37,016 nt of DNA from CAZRIE01 sp964600075 (GCA_964600075.1 CAZRIE010000036.1:1-37016), one strand, 5' to 3'. Counted from the first letter of the stretch, positions 8,158 through 17,246 are shown. Notes: generated by a model not told the origin, from the letters alone. Made by a program: numbers and translations.

Positions 8158-9573
8158 TTAATTGCCTCCAATCCTATAGGTGATTCTTCTATTGGTAATC
8201 ACATTGCAATTACTGATAGTAAGTGTGGTAGTAGCCGTAATATTCAAAGGGGGATCTCCTGACGTACCGCCATATTCAACGACATATCCTTGCGAGGCAT
8301 AAGCTCCTCCTCCTCCTCCATTTGGCAAATCGTTCCAAGAACCAGTTACACCCGGGCTACTAATTACCGATGCATCCGCTATGTGAGCGTAATTTTCACC
8401 TCCACAACAATTATTTGGTTCATTTCCGTTCCAATTGGCAAAGGTCAATTCTGTTCCACCAATGCCACCATTCCAAAATTGCGTTCCTGCTTCGGGCCCA
8501 GTAACCCAACGCCACTCGCCTTCAACGGCCACATCGTTAGCTCCGATCCAGCCAAAACCGCTCGCCTGCGCACCTGAAAAATCAGCCTCTTCTTGCGAGG
8601 TTAGCGTAACCAAATAGCCTTGTAAGCCAAAATAGCTGCGATTGCCCGCTGCAATTTCAGCATCGGTCCACGTAATACCGGAATCTGCGACAAACTCATA
8701 GTAGTGATTTGTAGAAGGTAAAAAATTTGCCTCACCGACCGTAATGGAAAATTGCCTAATACCCGTTGGGTTCGCTGAACTTGAAGAAAATTCTGTTGCA
8801 AGTACCGCCGCCTCAAATTCTGCGTAAGTAGCGGGACCTTGTAAAGTTAGTTCTCCCTGAACAGCATCCCAAGTTGGTGTAATACTTGGATGGCTACCCG
8901 TCAAGGTCAATAGGTCTTCGCTATTGACATACCCACCGGAAATTTGAATATAAACAGCTGTTGTCGTGGTATCGTCAGGATCAGTAATGGTAATGCTTTG
9001 CGCTATGGGCTGAGAGCCTCCTGGACAATAGATCTGATTACCGGAACCCACTACTAGGGGGGGTTGGTCTGGTATTTGTGTCGTAAAGAGTACATTGTCA
9101 ATGAAATAACGATCGTCACCACCATCCCAATCGCCATCGGTCGCTACAAACCGTATTGCTGAACTAGAACTTATTTCGCTAGTATCCAAATCGTAACTTA
9201 AGCTATTGGTACCCGTCACGGTGGCAACAGTTACAAAACTCGTACCATTGAACAATTGTATGTCCATCGATTCGTCTCCACGGTTGCGGTCGTAATCTAA
9301 GGTCAAGGTCACATCTGCATAACCCGACAAATCTAAACTTCTTGTGATATATCGTGTATCAAGATTTATAAAACGAAGTTGGTTACTGTTTACTCGAATA
9401 CGACCACCAGTGGGATTGGTAGTTTCACCGGTCTCCGTCCAGTTTCCTAAGAAAATTTCCGACCCATCACTATTCGAATAGAGTTGCGCTTCAAACTCAT
9501 CGGCAAAGGTATCCTGCCCGTGGAGTAGCGGGAAATGCAAAAAGACAATAACAACTAGTAGTAGCGTTCTCAT
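8158..9573 (-). CDS. Secreted C-type lectin-like domain protein
   Basis: A 471-residue exported protein (signal peptide 1-19, cleavage near LHG/QD). Visible regions: a beta-rich MAM/LamG-like segment (about 20-165, repeated aspartate-rich turns such as DGDWDGGDDRYF), a middle repeat domain (about 175-295, TITDPDD, SGGYVNSEDLLTLTG), then a C-type lectin-like domain (about 300-435) with WIGANDVAVEGEWRW, the EPN motif in NWNGNEPNN and a terminal SWNDLP. EPN and WND are carbohydrate/calcium-binding signatures in this fold. It ends soon after VITNRRITYRI and lacks a recognisable long T9SS sorting domain, so how it is retained or secreted beyond the periplasm is unclear. It probably binds glycans or mediates surface adhesion. 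Gene convergent with the flavoprotein gene. Confidence 0.75.
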   Translation of the reverse strand: MRTLLLVVIVFLHFPLLHGQDTFADEFEAQLYSNSDGSEIFLGNWTETGETTNPTGGRIRVNSNQLRFINLDTRYITRSLDLSGYADVTLTLDYDRNRGDESMDIQLFNGTSFVTVATVTGTNSLSYDLDTSEISSSSAIRFVATDGDWDGGDDRYFIDNVLFTTQIPDQPPLVVGSGNQIYCPGGSQPIAQSITITDPDDTTTTAVYIQISGGYVNSEDLLTLTGSHPSITPTWDAVQGELTLQGPATYAEFEAAVLATEFSSSSANPTGIRQFSITVGEANFLPSTNHYYEFVADSGITWTDAEIAAGNRSYFGLQGYLVTLTSQEEADFSGAQASGFGWIGANDVAVEGEWRWVTGPEAGTQFWNGGIGGTELTFANWNGNEPNNCCGGENYAHIADASVISSPGVTGSWNDLPNGGGGGAYASQGYVVEYGGTSGDPPLNITATTTLTISNCNVITNRRITYRIGGN

Positions 9574-9759
9574 TTAAGCATATGGAGAAAAAGCATTTTA
9601 AAGATAAAATTACATGATAAGCATTACCTTATATAATTTATGTTGCCTAATGTTAGAAATGTGAAGTGAAATCATCAAATGTTGTCGTGATTGACGTTTT
9701 AGAGATGCGCTTTTACCCAATATGATTATTACTTCGAATTTTTATCCACCGTTTAAGCG

Positions 9760-9767
9760 TACCTTTG
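9760..9767 (+). promoter_or_regulatory. Putative -7 element of the helicase promoter (TACCTTTG)
   Basis: TACCTTTG matches the Bacteroidota -7 consensus TAnnTTTG exactly and lies 16 bp upstream of the helicase ATG. A TTG at the expected -33 position is missing (ATTTTT instead), so the call rests on the -7 box and its position. Confidence 0.55.
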
Positions 9768-9783
9768 CAGCTTATAAATCACT

Positions 9784-11103
9784 ATGACATTTAAAGACCT
9801 CGGGCTAGCCGAACCTATCCTCAGAGCCGTTGAGGCAGAGGGTTATACCACTCCTACACCCATACAACAGCAGGCGATTCCGATATTACTCAAGGGCAAA
9901 GACCTTTTGGGTGTTGCACAGACGGGTACCGGAAAAACGGCCGCTTTCGGGATTCCCATCCTCCAACACTTATATCGTTCTCAAAACGGACAAAGCGGGA
10001 AGCGCAGAATAAAGGCCTTGATCGTCACCCCTACCCGAGAGCTTGCTATACAAATCGGGGAAAGTATTACTGCTTACGGTAAGCATACGGGACTTCGTAA
10101 TACCGTCATCTTTGGTGGTGTAAAACAAGGAAAGCAAGTAAGTACATTGAGAAATGGGGTGGATATTCTAATCGCCACACCCGGACGTTTGTTAGACCTC
10201 ATGGGACAGGGCTTCATAACCTTTCGGGATCTTGAATTCGTTGTACTTGATGAAGCTGACCAAATGTTAGATATGGGCTTTATACACGACATTAAAAAAA
10301 TTATCGCAAAACTACCCCCGAAAAGACAATCGTTGTTCTTTTCGGCAACCATGCCAAAAACCATTGTTGAACTATCTCGAAAAATGTTGGGCGATTTCGA
10401 AAGAGTCACCATAAAACCTGAACAGGCAACAGCTGAGAAGGTTGAGCAAGGGGTCTATTTTGTTAGCAAAAAGAACAAACCAAAACTATTGGCGCATTTG
10501 TTACAGGAAAGACCTAACGATTCGGTATTGGTGTTTTCGCGTACAAAACACGGTGCCAATAAAATCGTTAAAAAACTTTCGCAAGCCGATATTCGCTCTG
10601 CGGCCATTCATGGGAATAAATCCCAGACCGCCCGCCAAAAGGCGCTTGGCGATTTTAAAGATGGTAAACTTCGTATATTAATAGCAACCGATATTGCCGC
10701 CCGAGGAATCGATGTTGAAGAACTTTCGCTCGTTGTCAACTACGACCTGCCCAATGTTTCAGAGACCTATGTGCACCGTATCGGAAGAACCGGAAGAGCC
10801 AGTGCAAGTGGAATTGCCCTGTCTTTTTGCGATAAGGAAGAACGGCCCTATTTGCGGGATATAGAAAAATTGATTAGGCAAGAAGTACCAAGAATGCCGG
10901 AACATCAGTTTCTAGATGACGGCACAGAAGAAGAAACGGAATCCGATGAAAGACCGCCAAGACCTCCGAGATCACAAAATAGTCGAGCACGGAATGTGAA
11001 TAGATCTGGAAACAGGAATCGCTCTGGGAATTCGAACTACCGAGGAGGAAGCAGTCAGAATAGAAACCAGAATACGCGCAACAAATCGCGAGGAAGGGAT
11101 TAG
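9784..11103 (+). CDS. rhlE: DEAD-box RNA helicase, RhlE type
   Basis: A 439-residue ATP-dependent RNA helicase with all core motifs in order: Q motif (GYTTPTPIQQQAIP), motif I AQTGTGKT, PTRELAIQI, TPGRLLDLM, the DEAD box VLDEADQMLDMGF, motif III FFSATMP, ARGIDVEEL and HRIGRTGRA. The RhlE assignment comes from the short core (about 375 residues) followed directly by a basic, Asn/Arg/Ser/Gly-rich low-complexity tail of about 65 residues, expected to bind RNA non-specifically. Members act in ribosome assembly or RNA turnover, often under cold stress. It is a single gene with its own -7 element upstream and an intrinsic terminator downstream. Confidence 0.9.
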   Translation: MTFKDLGLAEPILRAVEAEGYTTPTPIQQQAIPILLKGKDLLGVAQTGTGKTAAFGIPILQHLYRSQNGQSGKRRIKALIVTPTRELAIQIGESITAYGKHTGLRNTVIFGGVKQGKQVSTLRNGVDILIATPGRLLDLMGQGFITFRDLEFVVLDEADQMLDMGFIHDIKKIIAKLPPKRQSLFFSATMPKTIVELSRKMLGDFERVTIKPEQATAEKVEQGVYFVSKKNKPKLLAHLLQERPNDSVLVFSRTKHGANKIVKKLSQADIRSAAIHGNKSQTARQKALGDFKDGKLRILIATDIAARGIDVEELSLVVNYDLPNVSETYVHRIGRTGRASASGIALSFCDKEERPYLRDIEKLIRQEVPRMPEHQFLDDGTEEETESDERPPRPPRSQNSRARNVNRSGNRNRSGNSNYRGGSSQNRNQNTRNKSRGRD

Positions 11104-11128
11104 CCTTTATCAAGCCTGTCGAAACAAG

Positions 11129-11161
11129 AAAACCCATGGAAACAACACCATGGGTTTTTTT
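11129..11161 (+). terminator. Rho-independent terminator of the helicase gene
   Basis: An 11-bp perfect stem (11129-11139 with 11148-11158, core AACCCATGG/CCATGGGTT) closes an 8-nt loop and runs into T residues to 11161. It begins 25 bp after the helicase stop codon. Confidence 0.85.
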
Positions 11162-11387
11162 ATTAGCTATCAAAAAAAGTATTTCTTGATCAACGCGCTT
11201 TTCTAATCAGCTGGGCAATGCACACATACTTCATATCCCTAGCGGCTATGCCATCTTTCATCGCTTTGGTCTGAGTGGACGACGCTTTATTTTATTTCAT
11301 AGTAATACTTGAAAAGAGGATGAAGAGGTAATTTGAGTATTCGAATGTGCCGTTCAAGTTACAAAAGAATAATGGACTCAAATAGCT
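11162..11387. other. Intergenic region between helicase terminator and response regulator
   Basis: About 225 bp between the helicase terminator and the convergent response-regulator stop. It has no open frame, tRNA-like cloverleaf or repeat that I could support. It looks like non-coding or fully decayed DNA. Confidence 0.4.
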
Positions 11388-12119
11388 TTAGATAGTCTGT
11401 ATACGTGATAGCAATAATTCTTTATGCGATTTACTCAAGGGAATGACCTTGCGATTAATTTCAAGATGGTGATCAGCAACAACGTTCAATTTTGAAAGAT
11501 TCACAATAAATGAACGGTGTACTCTTATGAACAGGCTCTTTGGAAGTCTGTCCTGCATAGTCTTTAAGGTAGTGGCCAATACGTATTTGCCCTTATCGGT
11601 CACTAGGGTACAATAATTTCTGTCAGCTTCGATATAATTAATGTCGTTCAGCAGTAACTTTTCCATTTTACCATGGTGTCGTACAAAAATGCGGTCTTCG
11701 AGCACCTCAATATTCTCATCGATACGCTTAGGATTATTATTGGTTTTTAGCTGTTCCTTAACCAATTCAATCGTTCGCTGCAAGTTCAGTTTATTAAAAG
11801 GCTTAGCTATAAAAGCCATGGGGTGCGTTTCCTTGGCCCGGCAAAAAGTGGCTTCATCACTATTGGCCGTAAGATATATGACAGGAATATCATGGTCTAC
11901 TTGAATGGCTTTTACGGTATCGACACCATCTAGCGCACCCTTTAGATTAATATCCATCAATAGTAGGTCTGGAGTATTCGCCTTGGCATGCAGAATGGCT
12001 TCTTCGCCCCTTGACTCAATTCCTGTGATTTCAAAGCCCAAATTAGTTAATTGAAGGGAAAGGTTCGCCCCAATAATCATATCGTCTTCAACAATCAAGA
12101 TGCGCAACGTTTCTATCAT
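11388..12119 (-). CDS. LytTR family two-component response regulator
   Basis: A 243-residue regulator. The N-terminal receiver domain (about 5-120) has the acidic pair near residues 11-13, the phosphoacceptor aspartate D56 in LLLMDINLKG, a Thr in YLTAN and a Lys in FIAKPF. The C-terminal LytTR DNA-binding domain (about 145-240) shows the typical INYIEADRNYCTLVTDKGKY and FIRVHRSFIVNL. It is encoded 2 bp behind the histidine kinase on the same strand, so kinase and regulator form a cotranscribed pair. LytTR regulators usually bind spaced direct repeats upstream of one or a few target operons; the nearest candidate is the divergent gene block starting at 14279, but no LytTR repeat could be confirmed by eye. 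Confidence 0.92.
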   Translation of the reverse strand: MIETLRILIVEDDMIIGANLSLQLTNLGFEITGIESRGEEAILHAKANTPDLLLMDINLKGALDGVDTVKAIQVDHDIPVIYLTANSDEATFCRAKETHPMAFIAKPFNKLNLQRTIELVKEQLKTNNNPKRIDENIEVLEDRIFVRHHGKMEKLLLNDINYIEADRNYCTLVTDKGKYVLATTLKTMQDRLPKSLFIRVHRSFIVNLSKLNVVADHHLEINRKVIPLSKSHKELLLSRIQTI

Positions 12120-12121
12120 AG

Positions 12122-14083
12122 CTATGCAGCTTTATGAAGTTGAAATTGAAAGGAAACAGAGGTGCCTTTCTGGGTATTAAGAATCATTTTACCGTCAAGT
12201 TGTTTGGTTAAAAGTTTGATTAATCGCGTACCAAAACCAGAACCTTGAACTTCATTATTCATTGCCATGCCTACTCCATTGTCCGTAACATCCAATTGCA
12301 ATATACTCCCCATATCTTTCAAGCTTATTTGAATATTACCTTGCTGCCCGTTGGGGAAAGCATATTTAAATGAATTCGTAAATAATTCATTGACTATTAA
12401 ACCTATAGGTATAGCCATATCAACATTAAGTTCAAGTTTATGCATCGCTATATCAACGGTAATTTGCTCTTCTGCACCAAAGGCATCTATAATATAAACC
12501 GAGAGATTTTTAAAATAATCCTTCATTTCAATCGAGGCCAGGTTCTCGCCCATATATAGCTTTTGATGGATCATGCCCATACAATGAACGCGATGTTGGC
12601 TTTCTTGTAGGGCCTCCACAACATTATGGTCTTTGATTTGGGCCGATTGAAGAGAGAGCAGACTAGAAACTATTTCAAGGTTGTTCTTGACGCGATGGTG
12701 TATTTCTTTCAAGAGAAATTCCTTTTCCTTGTTCTGTTTTTGTAAAAGCTTATTTATCTTAAACTTATTCTGTATAGCTTTATATGACAAAAGTAATAGC
12801 CAGAGCAAAAGCACCGCCATGATAATAATCAAGTTTCGAATCGTGCGTTGACGCTCTATCTGGTCTACTTGTTGTAGTATAGTATCATCCTTTTTCGCAA
12901 CATCAAATTCTGTACGGAGTATTGAAGTATGTCTATCCGCCTCTGTCGTAAAAATTTTACTTTTTAGGGTTTCGTACTTGGCCAAGGCTTTGTAGGCCTC
13001 TTGATAGTTGTGGTTTCCGGCATAGGCCTTACCTAGGGCCTCATAGGCCTGACTAAGATAATACTCGTCTCCAAAATCTTCGGTCGCTATGGTTATACTA
13101 TTTTTTAAACTCTCGATGGCGGGCACATATTCTCCACGAAGCTGCTGTAATTTTCCGAGAGACAGCCATGAACGCATCAACATAAAATCGTTCTGCAGCA
13201 GTGCGGCATACTTCAGTGCATTTGTACTGGCTTCCTCGGCTTTTTCAAATTCGTTCAAATAGGCGTATAAATCAACCAATGAGATATATACATCGGTCAA
13301 ATTGTTATGAAAGCCATAGCGTTCACCAATAACAAGGGAATGCTCGTAATACTGCTGGGCTTTCCGGTATTCGCTTAGAGACAGATAGTTATTACCCACA
13401 ACATACAGCGTAAAGTCATAGTCGAGATCGATAATACCAATTTCTTCGAAGATTTTTAAGGATTTTAGGCCGAACTCCAGTCCTGTTTCAAATTTAGATT
13501 GCTTCCAAAAAAGATTACTCAGGTCGCTGTAGGCCATGGCAATAGCTTTCTTGTCGTTTATTTTTTCACCGATTCGAAGCGACTTCAATGCATAGTCCGC
13601 AGCCTTGTCAAGCTGCCCCCTCCGCTCGTAGACATACCCTAGTTGCGTATTGAGAAAGGCCAAGTCCTTTTCCTTAACCTTGTCTTTTGCAGCTTCAAGA
13701 ACCACTTGGGCGCTATCGAGTTTTTCCATTCGCAGGAGTATAGCGCCTTGCGTAATCTGAAACCGTCCCTCCCACAAGGTATTCTTTTGGGCAGAAGTCA
13801 ATTGTAGTCCTATTTCAGTGAAATCCATTGCCTTGACCAAATTGCGGGTGTGCCAATAATAGGCCAGATCGTTGAGAATGGAAAATTGTAGGGAATCAAT
13901 GGTTATTCTTGGATAAGCGTCTTCAAGAACATCTAGATAGGAAGCACCAAAATTATCGGTCTCAACGAACACTTTTTTGTAAGGCTTTTCGCTATCGAAG
14001 TCTATAATTTGGGTAACAGCTACGCCACTATTCAAAAAAGAAAGCAATGTAAGAACTACAGCTTTGTGGTAAAAGCTTCTCAT
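12122..14083 (-). CDS. TPR-containing sensor histidine kinase (HisKA_2 type)
   Basis: A 653-residue membrane kinase. Order: signal peptide (1-25), a long array of tetratricopeptide repeats (about 90-380; for example LGYVYERRGQLDKAADYALK and ALGKAYAGNHNYQEAYKAL) facing the periplasm, a helical linker, one transmembrane helix (about 417-437, IIIMAVLLLWLLLLSY), a short coiled region, then the HisKA_2 dimerisation domain with phospho-His in EIHHRVKNNLEIV (near residue 464) and an HATPase_c domain (IVNELFTNSFKYAF, VTDNGVGM, GSGFGTRLI). This layout is typical of Bacteroidota kinases paired with LytTR regulators. The start ATG at 14083 begins the signal peptide. Divergent from the 14279 gene by 195 bp, suggesting control of that block. 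Confidence 0.92.
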   Translation of the reverse strand: MRSFYHKAVVLTLLSFLNSGVAVTQIIDFDSEKPYKKVFVETDNFGASYLDVLEDAYPRITIDSLQFSILNDLAYYWHTRNLVKAMDFTEIGLQLTSAQKNTLWEGRFQITQGAILLRMEKLDSAQVVLEAAKDKVKEKDLAFLNTQLGYVYERRGQLDKAADYALKSLRIGEKINDKKAIAMAYSDLSNLFWKQSKFETGLEFGLKSLKIFEEIGIIDLDYDFTLYVVGNNYLSLSEYRKAQQYYEHSLVIGERYGFHNNLTDVYISLVDLYAYLNEFEKAEEASTNALKYAALLQNDFMLMRSWLSLGKLQQLRGEYVPAIESLKNSITIATEDFGDEYYLSQAYEALGKAYAGNHNYQEAYKALAKYETLKSKIFTTEADRHTSILRTEFDVAKKDDTILQQVDQIERQRTIRNLIIIMAVLLLWLLLLSYKAIQNKFKINKLLQKQNKEKEFLLKEIHHRVKNNLEIVSSLLSLQSAQIKDHNVVEALQESQHRVHCMGMIHQKLYMGENLASIEMKDYFKNLSVYIIDAFGAEEQITVDIAMHKLELNVDMAIPIGLIVNELFTNSFKYAFPNGQQGNIQISLKDMGSILQLDVTDNGVGMAMNNEVQGSGFGTRLIKLLTKQLDGKMILNTQKGTSVSFQFQLHKAA

Positions 14084-14278
14084 TTCTTGGTTCAGTTGTT
14101 GACGGGGAGAGAACGTACTGTTAAATATACAACTTTATTGTCAAATTGTGTTTGATAATTGAAATGGGCCATTCGGACAATAAACAATGGCATTCATCCC
14201 TATATGCTCATAAAATAACTAAAGAAGCAATTCCTTATGCTAGAATTCAACTAAAAAATAGTTAAAGCGATTGGGAAT

Positions 14279-14809
14279 ATGAAGGTGTCTATTATAGTGT
14301 TATTAACTTTTATTCTTTGTGTCATCGCCTGTGGTGAAAAAAGGCAGCATCAGCTATCTGCCTTGGCCGTAATCGCCAATGATAGTATGATTCATACCAA
14401 TTTGAATACCTATGTTGATTTCTGTTGGAACAAACACGACACTACTTTATTAAGCCAAATCGCGACCGAAAATTTTACCAGAAACCTAAACGGAATACCA
14501 ATAGCAACTACAAAACGAGAGATGCAAGCCCATATGAGCGTATTTTTCAAAGCCTTTCCCGACTTGGAACTGAAACTCGGAAAGTCATTTACAAAGGATA
14601 ATACCGTATTTCTACATTGGACCACTTCAGGAACTCACACAGGTGTATACGGCGAAGTTAGTGCCACGGGTAAGAAAGTACAGGTCCACGGTCTTTCACA
14701 GCTGTATTTCGATTCAGAAGGAAAATTGTACGCCGAAGATGTAGTTTTTAATGAATTAGACCTTTTACAACAGCTCGGGTATACGTTGAACCTGCCAGTT
14801 GTTGAGTGA
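14279..14809 (+). CDS. SnoaL-like (NTF2 fold) polyketide-cyclase family lipoprotein
   Basis: A 176-residue putative lipoprotein (lipobox VIAC, Cys at residue 18). The remainder is one NTF2-like/SnoaL ester-cyclase domain: YVDFCWNKHDTTLLSQIATENFTRNLNG, then the characteristic AFPDLELKLG, VFLHWTTSGTHTGVYG and LYFDSEGKLYAEDVVF. SnoaL-type domains form a cone-shaped pocket; some are cyclases or isomerases, many are binding proteins of unknown activity. Catalytic activity cannot be decided. It is the first gene of the plus-strand run and lies divergent to the histidine kinase. The next gene begins 34 bp downstream, so the two are probably cotranscribed. It resembles the second half of the 17247 protein (AFPD, WTCTGTNTG). 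Confidence 0.75.
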   Translation: MKVSIIVLLTFILCVIACGEKRQHQLSALAVIANDSMIHTNLNTYVDFCWNKHDTTLLSQIATENFTRNLNGIPIATTKREMQAHMSVFFKAFPDLELKLGKSFTKDNTVFLHWTTSGTHTGVYGEVSATGKKVQVHGLSQLYFDSEGKLYAEDVVFNELDLLQQLGYTLNLPVVE

Positions 14810-14843
14810 AAAAAAACAATAATAACTTTAAAATCAATTTAGT

Positions 14844-15611
14844 ATGAGAACAATTAAAAGCAAGCTATTCTTAGTTCTAATGTCAATGGCCATAACCAGT
14901 GCTATTTATGCCCAAGATGAAAAATCCCAGGCCTTTTGGGTACATGAGGATGTCGTAAAACCATCTATGGTAGCAGCATACGAAACAATCTGCAAAGAAC
15001 TGACTTCAAATATGAAAAAACACAACATTCAGGAAATGAATGTTATCGTAACCAATACGAACGATAATAGGTATCTATGGGTGAACCCTATTGAAAACAT
15101 GGCTCAAATAGACAATCCTGTCTTTGCCACCTTGTCAGAAAAGATGGGCCCAGAAGCTATGGGCGCATTATTTGATCGAATGGACAAGTGTTATGATATT
15201 GAACAGAATTATATAATACATCTCGATAAGGAGCTCTCCTATATGCCCAGTGGTATTACGCAGACCCCTGAAGGGCAGGACTATCGAAAATTTCATTACT
15301 TCCATTACACTCCGGGAAATAGTGCCGCAGTAAAGAAAAAAGTACAAGCAATAAAAAATTTATTTGAGACCAAAAAATCAAAATTGGACTACAGGGTATA
15401 CCGGAGCGGATTTGGCACTAGGGGAGCATTTTATATGGTAGCTATTGCTGCCAAGGATGCAGTAGATTACGCAACCAAAATTGCGGGAAATAACGAATTA
15501 ATGGGTGAGGAATGGCAAAATACCTATTCGGATTTTATTGGCTCTCTGGAAAAATATGAATCTTTCGAAGGGCGTATGCGACCTGATATGGCCTATTCGC
15601 CTTCAAAATAA
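14844..15611 (+). CDS. Secreted two-repeat dimeric alpha/beta-barrel protein (unknown function)
   Basis: A 255-residue exported protein with signal peptide ending IYA/QD. I see two ferredoxin-like repeats of the dimeric alpha/beta-barrel type: one beginning FWVHEDVVKPSMVAAYETICK (about 30-110) and another beginning KFHYFHYTPGNSAAVKKKVQ (about 150-235). This is the arrangement of NIPSNAP or ABM-like proteins, but no conserved catalytic residue could be identified. The family is not recognised by name. Two other secreted proteins in the block (15848 and 22219) share the size, signal type and two-repeat layout, suggesting paralogues. It sits 34 bp behind the SnoaL-like lipoprotein gene and is followed by a 236-bp gap with a striking inverted repeat. 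Confidence 0.6.
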   Translation: MRTIKSKLFLVLMSMAITSAIYAQDEKSQAFWVHEDVVKPSMVAAYETICKELTSNMKKHNIQEMNVIVTNTNDNRYLWVNPIENMAQIDNPVFATLSEKMGPEAMGALFDRMDKCYDIEQNYIIHLDKELSYMPSGITQTPEGQDYRKFHYFHYTPGNSAAVKKKVQAIKNLFETKKSKLDYRVYRSGFGTRGAFYMVAIAAKDAVDYATKIAGNNELMGEEWQNTYSDFIGSLEKYESFEGRMRPDMAYSPSK

Positions 15612-15677
15612 ATCTTGTAAAGCTCGGCCCTTGTATTCATAGGCCATGTTCTTAGTGAATCATAAATATTAATCAAC

Positions 15678-15793
15678 AGGCAGGTTAGCAGTTTTGGGGG
15701 AAATTGAATGGTAATGTTTATAGTAGATTTCAGAAATAGTGTTTTCAATAGCAAATCGACCTAATCATTACCATTAGTAACCTGCCTTTTTTT
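15678..15793 (+). ncRNA. Nested inverted repeat with T-tail: structured RNA or long terminator
   Basis: Two perfect 10-bp stems are nested: outer AGGCAGGTTA (15678-15687) with TAACCTGCCT (15778-15787), inner AATGGTAATG (15707-15716) with CATTACCATT (15766-15775). The 5' side between stems is 19 nt, the 3' side 2 nt, and the apical loop is 49 nt. Seven T residues (15787-15793) follow the outer stem. The arms are visible in the sequence. Reading it as an RNA element or a terminator between the 14844 and 15848 genes is inference. Confidence 0.5.
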
Positions 15794-15847
15794 AAAAAGA
15801 TTCAAAATTATTAAATATATAAAGTAGAAACGTTAAAAGCAACCACT

Positions 15848-16654
15848 ATGAAAACAACAATTCAGTACGCCAAGAAATTCATACAAGCACTACTGCTTTT
15901 TGTTTTTCTTTTTAGTTTCAAAATGAATGCCCAAGATGAAGAGAACACGGGTATAAGTACGTATCAGTACAGACAGGTGCCGCCTGATCAAATGGAAGAA
16001 TTCATTTCAAGGGAAACCAAATATTGGAGTAAAGTTGCTGAAAATGGAGTAACCAAAGGAAATCTGATATTTTGGGCCTTATTACAGAAAGTAGGCGGTT
16101 TTGACCAGCCCAACTCCCCAAATATCTTATTCATCAATACATATAAAGATATTGACGCGGCGGAGAGCGTCTGGGACCCCTCGGAGGTTTGGCCCAATGT
16201 TGCCATGGATCAAATGGAAACCAATTCCATGGGTAAAGTGACCCATACTGTATTTGTAAAACCGGCTGTCTGGGTGGAGGCAAACAATGCGGTACCGGAA
16301 AACGATTTTAAATTTGTTAAAATTATTTATCACAATGCCTCTAACCCAGGTAATTTAATCGAACTAGAAGACAAACATTGGACTCCTTTTATTCAATCAT
16401 CCATGGATAGTGGTAAAACCAAACAGAAGGCCTGGGGAAATGCTATAATCCTGTCTCCCACCGGTCCTCAAGTGAAGGCCAACACGATTTCCTATGATAT
16501 CTATTCCAGCTTAAAGGAAGCACTGGATCCAACGTGGGATCAGAATACCGTATTTCCAAACGAAGGCCTCGACGAGATTGGAACTCTTGAAATGGATCAG
16601 CGAATGAGCTATGTCTACAGGATAGTAAAAATGGTAGCTCCTCCAGCGCAGTAG
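15848..16654 (+). CDS. Secreted two-repeat dimeric alpha/beta-barrel-like protein (unknown function)
   Basis: A 268-residue exported protein; the signal peptide ends KMNA/QD. Two related halves can be seen: ISTYQYRQVPPDQMEEFISR (from about 36) and FKFVKIIYHNASNPGNLIEL (from about 155), each a beta-alpha-beta start as in dimeric alpha/beta barrels, each followed by a tryptophan-rich segment (YWSKVAENGV; HWTPFIQSS). No named family is recognised and no active site is evident. Its layout mirrors the 14844 and 22219 proteins. The gene follows the nested inverted repeat by about 55 bp, so its expression may depend on that element or on a promoter downstream of it. Confidence 0.6.
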   Translation: MKTTIQYAKKFIQALLLFVFLFSFKMNAQDEENTGISTYQYRQVPPDQMEEFISRETKYWSKVAENGVTKGNLIFWALLQKVGGFDQPNSPNILFINTYKDIDAAESVWDPSEVWPNVAMDQMETNSMGKVTHTVFVKPAVWVEANNAVPENDFKFVKIIYHNASNPGNLIELEDKHWTPFIQSSMDSGKTKQKAWGNAIILSPTGPQVKANTISYDIYSSLKEALDPTWDQNTVFPNEGLDEIGTLEMDQRMSYVYRIVKMVAPPAQ

Positions 16655-16814
16655 TATCACTTCCACTGGCTTTATAGGTCCTGGCCAAATAAAAGGATAT
16701 CATCCCTTTCATTCACTCTCAATGAAATATTGATTTCAACTATTATGGCATAAATCAACTATAGATGTGCAAGGTGAAAAAATAAAAATCTAATACTAAC
16801 AAAACGCTCAATTC

Positions 16815-17210
16815 ATGAAAAATTCAAAAAAATTAATCGCCAAATCATCAATGGCCACACTTGTATTTGTTGCCATGGTCTTGGCAATTCAAACGGAAGC
16901 ATTGGGGCAAGACCCCGCAGTGGTAGATGCCAAACATTACACCATAGAATTCGAGAATGATCAAGTTCGTGTGTTACGCATCAGTTACCGTCCTGGAGAA
17001 GAATCGGTGATGCACGAACATCCCAATGGCGTTGCCGTATTTCTAACCGATGGAGATACAGAAATGAAGTTAGCCGACGGCACCACAATAGAGGACACAA
17101 GTAAATCCGGCGCAGCTATTTGGGCATCTGCTGGAAAGCATTTACCAAAAAACATAGGAGACAACAAGTCAGAACTTATTCTGGTGGAGTTGAAGTCACA
17201 ACCGGAATAG
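16815..17210 (+). CDS. Secreted cupin-2 domain protein
   Basis: A 131-residue exported single-domain cupin. The signal region runs to about residue 32 (ALG/QD). The cupin core carries motif 1 as PGEESVMHEHPNGVAVFLTDG, with two histidines (HEH) but without the usual glutamate, and motif 2 around GKHLPKNIG. Two or three histidines could hold a metal. Small cupins act as dioxygenases, cyclases, isomerases or plain binding proteins, and this one cannot be assigned further. It is followed 36 bp later by the two-domain SnoaL-like lipoprotein, the closest spacing in this part of the block, so the two are probably translated from one message. Confidence 0.75.
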   Translation: MKNSKKLIAKSSMATLVFVAMVLAIQTEALGQDPAVVDAKHYTIEFENDQVRVLRISYRPGEESVMHEHPNGVAVFLTDGDTEMKLADGTTIEDTSKSGAAIWASAGKHLPKNIGDNKSELILVELKSQPE

Positions 17211-17246
17211 AAGGGAAATCTAAGCTATAACACTAAAAATACGATC

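Noticed and set aside
8158..8260. T9SS C-terminal sorting domain on the lectin-like protein
   Set aside because: The protein ends a few residues after ITNRRITYRI with no typical sorting-domain motif; not claimed.
10074..11173. Minus-strand open frames opposite the helicase gene
   Set aside because: The plus-strand helicase has every motif; the reverse frames have none, and one crosses the terminator hairpin.
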